Notes under the pieces: model-generated | Told to the model about the DNA's origin: nothing | Seen by the model: the letters and a program-made list of their open reading frames with translations, nothing else | Database searches by the model: none | Shown here: positions 7,644-14,769 of the stretch, piece by piece | Layout of the letters: every line of letters begins with the position of its first letter | How positions within the stretch are numbered: position 1 is the first letter of the stretch | Program-made: the position numbers and the translations under genes | Assembly (NCBI GenBank): GCA_027596035.1 | Contig: JADGJA010000571.1 | Coordinates: 1-14,769 of the forward strand | Length of the DNA: 14,769 nt | From: Thoreauomyces humboldtii | Lineage: Eukaryota; Chytridiomycota; Chytridiomycetes; Spizellomycetales; Powellomycetaceae | Direction of reading: 5' to 3'

Positions 7644-9322
7644 CTAACTATCCATCTTCTTCTCTTCGTGCACGTGGAGGACGGTAGGTTGTTCAGGTTC
7701 GGAGGATACTGATGGGTTTTCCTCGTCCATGACCTGTTTGGCAAGACGATCCTCTTCGGTAGGCTCGTTGTAGAGTCGGAACTCGCCCTCGGATATAGAG
7801 ATGACGACGCAGGCAAGGCAGTTTCCAACTGCGAAGGGTAGCAAATGGTCAGCTACTGAGCCCAGAGACACGTCACCCCCATATGCTGCGGCCGACTTAC
7901 ACAAGTTGAGGGAGGTGCGGGCCATGTCGCAGATCTCGTCGATGCCGAGAACGATCGAGATGACCTCTGTTGGAAGACCCCATTGGACGCAAGCGACGGA
8001 CAGCACGGCGATGGAGGCGCGGGGGATGCCTGCGATGCCCTTGGACATCAAGAGGAGAAGGAACATGCGCTCGATCTGTTCTCCGACGCTCCAGGTGATG
8101 CCAGACACCTGCGCGACAAACAGCACTGCGAGGCCGAGGTAGATGGTGGTACCGTCGAGGTTGAACGAATATCCGACAGGGATGACGAACGATGCGATGT
8201 GCTTCGGGCAGCCGAGAAGGATCATGTTCTCGAGGGCCGGCGCTAACGCAGCGTCGCTGGATGCGGTCGTGAAGGCGATGATGAGAGGTTTGCGCACGGC
8301 CCTGTGGTGATTTGCATGGGTCAACTTGGCCATCTTACAGAAATGCCGCACTCCAAGTTTCAGTCCAACTCACTTCAGGAATGGAATGATGGGCACCTTC
8401 ATAAGCAGGGCCATCTGTCGGAACACAGAAAACATTAGCAAGGTGTAAAAAGAACGTCATGTCGTGTCCCTTTCAACGTACGGGCAGCAGGATGAGAAGC
8501 ACAAAAGAGATCAAAGCGATATAGACCGTTCCGATAAGCTTGCCCAAAACGGCGAGCGACGAGATCCCATTGGAAGCAACTGTCTTGGCGAGGGAACCGC
8601 CAATAGCGAGCGGGGTGAAACGCATGACGAGCTTGACGACCTCGAGCATGGTATCGGAAACCCCCTGGAAGAAGCCAAGCATGGTGTTCTTGCTCTTGCT
8701 GTCCTTGACGAACATGAGCGCGCAAGCGAACATGACTCCACAGAAGGTGATCTGGAGTGACATGTTCCCGACCCAGGCGGCGGCGAAGGACACGGGAATG
8801 ATGTTGTTTAACTCGCCGGCCAGAGTAAAGTTGCCGGAGACAGTCGGCTTTATCGTGAGTTTGAGTTGATCGCCCGCGCCCGGTTTGATAATGGCTGACC
8901 ATGCGAGACCGAAGAAAATGGCGATCACAGTAAGGCCAACGAAGTAGATCAGGCATTTCAAGCCGAGGCGACCGACACGGGTGAGATCGTCACCGTGGCC
9001 GGCAATGCCGACGACGAGCAGGGAGAAGATCAGCGGAACAATGACCGCTTTGATCATGGGTATGAAGATGGCGGTGGACAGGAGCGACAGGTAGTCTTTT
9101 GAGAAATCGGGAGCGACTTCACCACATAGGATACCAATTGCTGAACTGGAGATGAAATGGAGCGCATCAGCAAAAGTGGATTACCAGAAGAAAAGGTAAG
9201 GGTGAAACTTACCAGACAAGAATCCACCATAGCATGTTGATCTTGGCGAGCCTACGGTAAGCTCCGCGAAGTGGACCGGTAACGTTGGAAACTGCGTTCG
9301 GGAGTTGTTTTTTAGTTTTCAT
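7644..9322 (-). CDS. DAACS-family glutamate/dicarboxylate:cation symporter, five exons
   Basis: Exons (minus strand): 9322-9213, 9145-8482, 8414-8374, 8301-7901, 7828-7644. Introns are 67, 67, 72 and 72 nt, all GT-AG, and the joined frame gives 466 aa. Landmarks: IPMIKAVIVPLIFSLLVVGI (65-84); HP1 motif TTASSDAALAP (283-293); NLDGT (319-323; NMDGT in most homologues); SKGIAGIP (358-365); and TM8 motif D393...D397-x-x-R400-T-x-x-N404...N408. In characterised homologues such as GltPh these TM8 positions bind the substrate amino group (Asp394), carboxylate (Arg397) and sodium (Asn401, Asp405). The product would be a plasma-membrane importer of acidic amino acids or C4-dicarboxylates. The Asp405 position is Asn here, which may alter cation coupling. 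The tail is acidic. Start chosen: MKTKKQLPN at 9322; an in-frame ATG at 9346 would add eight residues. The gene looks functional. Confidence 0.9.
7829..7900 (-). other. Last intron of the DAACS gene (72 nt, frame-neutral)
   Basis: The donor GTAAGT follows ARTSLNL; the acceptor TTCGCAG precedes FGNCLACVV. Splicing restores the family motif RTxxNxxG. The intron has no stop and is a multiple of three, so an unspliced transcript would insert 24 residues in the middle of the TM8 binding motif and would not be a nonsense-mediated decay target. Confidence 0.75.
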
Positions 9323-9346
9323 CACCAGGCACACTGCAATGGGCAT

Positions 9347-10186
9347 GACATACCAGCCATAATGAGTTGAAGTTTCGACGGAGGATGCGAGGAGGCAAGA
9401 TCAGGAAATGACAGCGCTGCCAGCAGCGTACGGTCGTAGAAGAGTGCCCAAAACTCGATGGGAAATCATGCGGCGGCCCGGGAACCTCTCCACGCTTATA
9501 TGAAGCTCGCCGCGATGGCTGGCCGCTTGAAGCATCTGGAACCACCCCTTTCTGCAAGCCCAACGGCGGCAGCATTCAAAGGAATCCGTCTCCCGGACAG
9601 AAAAAAACCGCACAGACTCGAAGTGCGTGCGACTCACGCGCAAGTGCCGCTAGGAACGCCTGGCCATTCCATCCCTTCTCCACGCGGAAGACGAGGCCGG
9701 CTGCTGTACCCTGGCTCTGCCTGCACTTCGGCGGCAAGGGTCACACGTTGCCATTGGGACCCATCCCGCTATGCTCTTTGGACGGAAAAGTCGAACGGGT
9801 TGGACGGTGCCGCTTTCGGACAGCGAAAAGGAGAGAGGAGGCTTTTTGCCTTTTTGGACAGGGCAAATCCCCCCTCCTCCCCCACCAACAAAAAAATGGG
9901 CGCTGGGTGGCCCTGGTGGCTCCCGGTCACCGTCACCAACACCCCCTTCCGTTCGCCTTGCCGCTACAGGCGTACCACGGTTCATGTCAGGGCGGTAAAA
10001 GACGGAGCTCAAACCACTGTAGCCATCTGTGACGATCGAACGGTGACGGTTCGAACCAGCTACAGTATCCGCCAGCGATATGTGAGCGCGGAGTACACTG
10101 CCCCGTTGGTTCGATGTGGATGAACTTTGCCACCCTTCTGTTGCATTCTCTCAGCCCTCCGTCTTCTTCCCTGGAGTACATATACA
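9347..10186. other. Intergenic region upstream of the DAACS gene and the 10187 ORF (divergent)
   Basis: There is no convincing gene in these 840 bases. A 221-codon plus-strand ORF (9458-10123) has repetitive Arg/Pro/Thr-rich composition and no motifs, and looks like a chance ORF in GC-rich DNA. A pyrimidine-rich run with C and A homopolymers lies at 9868-9898. A GTTCGAAC palindrome lies at 10049-10056. The region probably holds the promoters of both flanking genes; no TATA-like element stands out with certainty. Confidence 0.4.
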
Positions 10187-10456
10187 ATGAAACTCGAACA
10201 GCAGGCGATGCAGTACCGCACCCATGACGCCGTGATGGAGCGCAAAGATCCGTCCGTCGGCATTTCCGTCAAACAGAAGACCAATCCCGCAGCTTCCCGG
10301 ACTCGCTTCTGGTTCACTCCCGCGTGGACTTCTAGTTAAGTGATCGTCTGTTTGGTCGTTGCGACAATTCTCCTGATTTTTTCCATCGTGAATGAGTTTG
10401 TGTTCGCCACGACCCCCGTCTTTTCCGGCCCGCTTCTTCCTGACAGGCTTCAATGA
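10187..10456 (+). pseudogene. Small membrane-protein-like ORF interrupted by in-frame TAA
   Basis: The ATG at 10187 (context TACAATGAAA) opens a 50-codon frame ending TPAWTSS, with TAA at 10337-10339. Third positions are strongly C/G as in neighbouring genes. The same frame continues after the TAA with a hydrophobic stretch VIVCLVVATILLIFSIV, then NEFVFATTPVFSGPLLPDRLQ and TGA at 10454-10456. Read together this would be a small protein with one transmembrane segment preceded by a hydrophilic, cytosolic-looking head. Alternatively, 10335-10446 (GTTAAG...CTGACAG, 112 nt) is an intron. The product would then be about 62 aa, ending VCLLQ, and the hydrophobicity would only reflect an intron pyrimidine tract. 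I do not recognise the family. Confidence 0.35.
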
Positions 10457-10535
10457 ACGTTCGCCCGTCTGCCTATTACAGTAAGTACAGGTACAATCGT
10501 AGTCATTTCAGGTCTTACAGTACACTATCATCAGC

Positions 10536-11338
10536 ATGCGATCCGTCATTCATTACTCTATGCTCGCTCTGGCGTTCGCGTGCCTCGTTCATGGACAAGG
10601 CACTCCATCATCGTCGGCGGAATCAAAGTGTGAGAGCGTGAGGGCAGTCCTTGCTGGGAAGACTTCTGCCTGTTACGCTCATGCCAGCCGACCGACAACG
10701 ATCAGCAATCAGGCAGAAGCCAATGCCGCCATCCTAGTTTTCCAGACCTTTTGGTGCCAGGGAAGCTGGCTCGCAAACGCCACGGCTGTCGCAAGTTGCT
10801 GGGATGATCCACACATGACGCGCTACATGTCGCCTTACACGGGAGCCTGTCAGGACAAGGACATATCCGTTGCGGCGCTCTGGAATCAGAACCTTTTGGA
10901 CATGTTGTCCCCTCCACAAGCCTGGATTGCCGCCGATGGCCACGGACTCGACGACTCTGTCGTGGATACGGATCCTGCCAAGGTAAATTGCATACCCTTT
11001 TGCCGTGGTTTCCCCGACCAAGCTCGTCGCTTACCCTCGGCTCGCTCCGCGTTCTACAGCTCTACAAGTTCGTGGCTGATTCTGCCACGCACGACAAATT
11101 GACCGCTCGGATTCAATCGGCCAGCAGCGTTGCCCCCGTTGCTCAGGCCACCGGTCATCACGATTCCGTGACCACCACCGCTTTCCCAGCTGCACCAACA
11201 ACTGCTTCCCCGAACTCTCTTCCCGGAATGACACAGCCAAAGTCCTCGGCCGCTCATGCGCCGGTGTCGTTCGCCCGTTTCCTACTTCCCGTTTCCATCT
11301 CAATAGCTGGCGCGGGCGCCGTCCTGGTTTTATTTTAG
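10536..11338 (+). CDS. Secreted, probably GPI-anchored Cys-containing protein, two exons
   Basis: Exon 1 is 10536-10982 and exon 2 is 11060-11338. The 77-nt intron (GTAAAT...TTCTACAG) has phase 0 and the product is 241 aa. The N-terminus MRSVIHYSMLALAFACLVHG is a classical signal peptide, with cleavage likely near Gly20-Gln21. The mature part has five Cys (32, 46, 74, 88, 105), one sequon (NAT at 81) and a compact Trp-rich core. Residues from about 165 are Ser/Thr/Ala/Pro-rich, typical of an O-glycosylated stalk. The C-terminus ends in a hydrophobic run SISIAGAGAVLVLF directly before TAG, preceded by small residues, as in GPI-attachment signals. It is therefore likely a plasma-membrane or wall surface protein. 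The overall plan resembles fungal small GPI proteins, but no named domain is recognised. Unspliced, the frame stops at 11100-11102. Confidence 0.75.
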
Positions 11339-11519
11339 AAGCGGCTTGACGTCCAATCACACTACCCCCTACACGTAGTTTTTGCTCTCCCCTGCAAATC
11401 ACACTTGGATCAATCATAGCTGCCTCTTGCATTTGTCGAAGACGTCACGTAGGCTTTTGGAAATCCGATGGGCAATATAGAACTCATGACCGGCGCACTT
11501 CCCTGTGTCTCTTTCTTGA

Positions 11520-11833
11520 TTAGTCGCACCATTCCACCGGACCACCCTCCTTCGCATCATGCTCTTCGACGATATCGTTATACGCAATTTCAGGGAGTCT
11601 ACGCGCGCCCGAGACAAGCTCTTGGAGTGCCGCGCGTAGGGCGTCATCGCAAACTCAATGTGGAAAGCAGCACCACAGATTTCTGCCTGATTGGTATCTA
11701 CCTGCGAGATCCACACGTTCACGGCCTGTGTTTCCCATGCCTTCACCTCGTCCAATTGTGCGAGGCTGCTAGTAGGCGCGCAGGACTTTGGACCGATACT
11801 GGCAAAGATGCTGCCTGCAGCATTCCTCGACAT
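11520..11833 (-). pseudogene. Coding-like sequence just downstream of the 13-exon gene: probable C-terminal exons, join unresolved
   Basis: On the minus strand, one frame from 11833 (or from 11814 after a GCTGCAG acceptor) reads SIFASIGPKSCAPTSSLAQL, then DEVKAWETQAVNVWISQ, to 11702. A GTAGAT donor-like site follows. From about 11648, in a different frame, comes DDALRAALQELVSGARRLPE, then YNDIVEEHDAKEGGPVEWCD, ending in TAA at 11520-11522. Both stretches look like real protein. They lie just beyond the TGA of the secreted gene, suggesting its last exons. However, no canonical GT donor in the right phase was found (a GC donor at 11964-11963 would give a 150-nt intron), and the 11701-11650 gap has only a weak GAG acceptor in the wrong phase. 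Either a frameshift or non-canonical splicing is implied. The first frame itself stays open to 11414. Confidence 0.4.
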
Positions 11834-11878
11834 GGCTTATCAGATTCTACGAAGCAAAAGTACAAAGGGCATGGGTCC

Positions 11879-14610
11879 TCAGGACGAGCGTCTAGCAGGG
11901 GCGGCTGCCACCTCCTGGGCGGCCGTCGCAGCGTCCCTAGGCCAACTCGGTAACGGTTTCTTGCCCGTCGCCTGTTTGATGGCAGCCAAGAAGCTTCCAC
12001 GGGTGTCGGTCTCGGAACCGCATGTGTCGGAAAACAGCTGAGCGTTGGCATCGCCCATCACCACTTGCGTCATCTGCGGGACCGTGTAAAAGTTCTGCAG
12101 AGCTTCCACTGCTTCAGCCGTGTTGGATCTGAGGCTCGTCAGGTATGTCGCAGGGTTGGAAGGACGGTTCTGCTCATTCGTCAGTTGTGCGACGATGGGT
12201 GCGCGGTTCGGGTGGTAGAACGCGATGGTCAGATTGCTGATATAGGCGAACATGAAGGATGGTGAGATCGGAGAAAGCTTTACGGATTTTCGGGCCTACC
12301 GGTCAGGGTCGCAAGCCGCGGCCCAGATGTACGTTGGGATGGTCGGGCCTGAGCCGGTCTGCTTAAACCAGCTGGTCACGTAGCTGGCTCTGGCGCTTGC
12401 ATCCGTCATCGCCTGAAGGGACACCAAATCAAAGTCTCGTATGTGGGAGAGGCGCACGGAGTTGTCCGTTGAATAGGCACCAGCTACAAAGTACACCCGT
12501 CTGGAGACAATAGCTTAGTACTCTAGCAAGCAAACAGAAGACTTTCAAGACCTACTTGCTCGTCTGGGCGTAATCTACGAGGGATCCTATAGCGTCGTCC
12601 CAAGTAGAACTGCCGGGTAAAATGAAAAGTGAGCGCGCGTTCAAGCCTTTCGCAACTCGTGGAGCTTACTCAACGCCAGCAAACTGGGGTGGAGCGTTTC
12701 CGGCCCAGCTGGTACCGGCAGCCGACGGCACGCTGTCTCCTCGCATTCCGGCGGACACCAGTGGCTTCGAATACGCTACCGGCCTGAAGGATCCAATCTA
12801 AAAGTGATGGGTTAGAACAGAGCGTTCATTCACTCAATGCGGGCTGTCTTCCTACCGGGCTCAGCAAATCGATACCCGCGTAGTAGACATCTTCCGGCGC
12901 CATCTCGTCCAGCTGAAGAATATCAAAGACCGGACCGGAGGGTTTGGACAACCAAGATTGACCCGAAGTGCTTTCTCGCGACATCAAGGTCTGCAAGACG
13001 AATGTTCGGTACTTCGTGCACCAGATGGAGTGGAGAGAAGTGCGGCCCTCACCGCAGAAAACATCGGCAAACCACTAGCAGGATCATAGACTGAAACAAA
13101 GCTACCACCAGGCAGAGAAAGTCAGGGTTATCCGCGGGGGTCAACCCTGATAAAAAGCCCTGTGAGCACTTACCTGAGACCCGTTTCCTTTGTTATCACC
13201 GGAGGTGGAACGGGTTTATCGACGTCAAGGAGATCGGGCATGCACACCACAATCAAAGACTTTGTATTCGAACCGGCGTTTGAGCCGAAGACCTGAGGCA
13301 CAAACTGGTCGAGAAGCTGCTCGGTCGCGTTCCCTGGGCTCGGAAAACCTAATCAAATTGAGAGAGTCAATGCTGATCTCTCGTTGTCCGATGATAAGAA
13401 GCAGAAAGATCTCGCCTGTCCAGCAGTATTCAATGTCTTCACCCAGAACGGTGTAGTCCACATACATTTTCGATGCATACAGGGGATACGAGGTTGCAAC
13501 CCCGCTCGCATCGGGTGCTGGTTGAAACAGGTTCAGTAACGTTGCGTGATGGTATCATATAGTGCGAGACATACCGGAAGGAGGAGTATAGACGGTGTTG
13601 AGTGGTAGCAGGTTCAAAAGTGGGGTATTCTGAAAGACGCATCCCACCCAGTCTGCCGCGCACAAAGAAGCGGACGCCGATCGCCACGGCTGCCACTTGA
13701 ATACCTCTAACGAGTTGGTCGTAACGTAAATTGGAGTCACAGCAGTTGGAGTTATTCTACAGCAGTGAGAAGTTAGGAGCAGTTATGCTAGGGGGGACAG
13801 CCACGCGGAGAGGGACCCTTACATCGGCACGGACGTGGCTCGGGTCAGCGGATTGATCACTCCCTTAATCTTTGATAGGGCCGAGCAGGTAGCCCAATAC
13901 GAAGCTAGGGTCGGGTCCGTGTACAGCTGAAGAGCTACGCTGTATGGAACGGCGGGCAGGGATGTGTTCCTGCAGCCGGGAACGGTTTGGGAGGGAACGA
14001 GGGTTTGAGCGGAAAGCGCTCTGGGAACCAGACGAAGACGGCCCTCACCCAGTCGGCGAGATGATCCACTGGGCACCTGCCGAATCGCTGAACAGGAACA
14101 TGTACTGCGTGGCATTCGAGCACGAGAAGAGCGGCACGGAAGGATCTTGGTCTGGCGGGCAGGTTATGCGGTCAGACAGCGTCGGGCGTGGCAACTGTCT
14201 GTCGAATCCGAGATCATCATTGTTATACCAGGAGTGATGGCAGCTTGCTCGGACAGATCCGTGGCTGCAGAAGTGTCTATGGCAGGAGAGACGGATTAGC
14301 TCAACTCAATCTGAAGCAGGAGTGCTGGGATACGAAACCTACTGCAGTAAGTGGCGATGCTCGAAAATGGCCTGTAAGTGACGTTCTCGTAGATCGGATA
14401 GCAGTCGATTGCCGCTGAGAGCCCGGCTAGCGCGTCGACACTGAGACCGGCGAACAGGGACAAAGCGGATCTGCGGTTGACCTTGTGCAATGAAGTCGGC
14501 GCCCTACGAGTTCTTTCCACGAACGCGTCCTTGTTCGGATCGGCAGAGCCTGCGCACCCGCAGACGAGAGCGCACGCTAGTGTCAGTGCCAGGACCCTCT
14601 GCGATAGCAT
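11879..14610 (-). CDS. Orphan secreted glycoprotein, 13 exons, 631 aa
   Basis: Exons (minus strand): 14610-14343, 14276-14229, 14151-14049, 13969-13823, 13756-13575, 13517-13443, 13348-13174, 13074-13053, 12990-12856, 12797-12670, 12609-12556, 12500-12300, 12236-11879. All 12 introns are GT-AG, 55-99 nt, several with CTAAC/TACTAAG-like branch sites, and every phase fits. The N-terminus MLSQRVLALTLACALVCGCAG is a signal peptide (the LVCGC end is lipobox-like, but the host is eukaryotic). Six sequons (ENVT, CNTS, SNAT, GNTS, GNAT, RNLT) and scattered Cys indicate a secreted or surface glycoprotein. There is no transmembrane segment or GPI tail in this model. I recognise no domain. The 22-nt exon 8 is the least certain join. 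The last residues after about 12236-11910 may be wrong if the gene continues into 11520-11833. Confidence 0.7.
13053..13074 (-). other. 22-nt micro-exon of the orphan secreted gene
   Basis: It lies between a 99-nt intron ending CCTGCTAG (13075-13173) and a 62-nt intron GTGAGG...CTTGCAG (12991-13052). It encodes S-GLPMFSA and carries the phase from 2 to 0. Using the better acceptor TTTCAG about 14 nt upstream, or skipping the exon, gives an early stop. The reading frame is therefore the only support for this choice. Confidence 0.45.
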
Positions 14611-14769
14611 AGTTTTCGGTGCGGTACGGAATGCTGCAGGACGTGTGCTCGTCGATGCAGTGACCTATATTCCGTGCAGACTTGCGCCTCAACGACAAGC
14701 CTCGAGGAACATTCTGAATAGTCTGTCTGTGTGTGGACCCTCGGGTTCCCCCGTTCCTTACGTAATGCC
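14611..14769 (-). promoter_or_regulatory. Upstream region / 5' leader of the orphan secreted gene
   Basis: These 159 bases precede the minus-strand ATG at 14610 (context AACTATGC). No clear TATA element is seen. They probably hold the 5' leader and the beginning of the promoter, cut by the window edge. Confidence 0.3.

Noticed and set aside
10048..10057. GGTTCGAACC resembling a tRNA B box
   Set aside because: No cloverleaf: there is no A box at the right distance, no matching acceptor stem and no T-stem pairing beyond the palindrome.
9458..10123. 221-codon plus-strand ORF in the upstream region
   Set aside because: Its composition is biased to Arg, Pro and Thr, it has no motif or domain, it crosses C and A homopolymers, and it overlaps the likely promoter region of the DAACS gene.
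10481..10511. GTAAGT...TTTCAG intron-like pair upstream of the GPI gene
   Set aside because: At 31 nt it is too short for splicing and lies outside any supported coding sequence.
11691..12041. 116-codon plus-strand ORF
   Set aside because: It is a shadow of the last exon of the minus-strand secreted gene, whose phase-consistent introns favour the minus strand.
1..14769. CRISPR arrays, insertion sequences, transposon ends, rRNA
   Set aside because: No regularly spaced DNA repeats, transposase-like ORFs, terminal inverted repeats or rRNA-like sequence were seen; the only array is at the protein-module level.

Overview
The window looks like nuclear DNA of a fungus with short introns, possibly a chytrid-type early-diverging lineage. 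This is inferred from several things: spliced genes on both strands, about 20 introns of roughly 50-100 nt (many 57-79 nt) with GT(A/G)AG-type donors and YAG acceptors, C/G-rich third codon positions, secreted Ser/Thr-rich and Cys-rich proteins, and a GPI-anchor-like tail. There are no operons, Shine-Dalgarno sites or bacterial mobile elements. The species cannot be named from the sequence alone.

Layout. (1) 70-5039 (+): one reading frame begins as an F-box-like protein. Near 735 it changes character and becomes a large secreted-type protein with a beta-rich head, a Thr/Lys/Pro linker, about 13 cysteine modules, a beta-trefoil (ricin-B-like) lectin-type region and a Cys-rich tail. The locus carries several frameshifts, four in-frame stops, a lost splice donor and lost consensus cysteines, so it reads as a decaying gene unless the assembly has errors. 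(2) 5824-6822 (+): an intact single-exon alpha/beta hydrolase. (3) 6864-7621 (+): three abutting coding-like segments in successive frames, probably a broken gene. (4) 7644-9322 (-): a five-exon DAACS (glutamate/dicarboxylate:cation symporter) gene encoding 466 aa, with every join in frame. (5) 9323-10186: an upstream region with no convincing gene. (6) 10187-10456 (+): a small coding-like stretch with a hydrophobic segment behind an in-frame TAA. (7) 10536-11338 (+): a two-exon secreted protein with a GPI-type tail. (8) 11520-14610 (-): a secreted, heavily N-glycosylatable orphan protein that I rebuilt as 13 exons and 631 aa. Further coding-like sequence beyond its stop is probably its true C-terminal part.

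How the genes relate. No shared pathway is visible. The common theme is surface and secretion: a modular adhesin-like protein, a GPI-anchored candidate, an orphan glycoprotein and a plasma-membrane-type transporter. Intact genes (hydrolase, transporter, GPI protein) lie between broken ones. All intact genes end in ordinary stops (TAG or TGA), which argues against stop-codon reassignment as the cause of the breaks. The main candidate for something undescribed is the Cys-module/lectin protein family at 0.7-5.0 kb, followed by the 13-exon orphan secreted protein.
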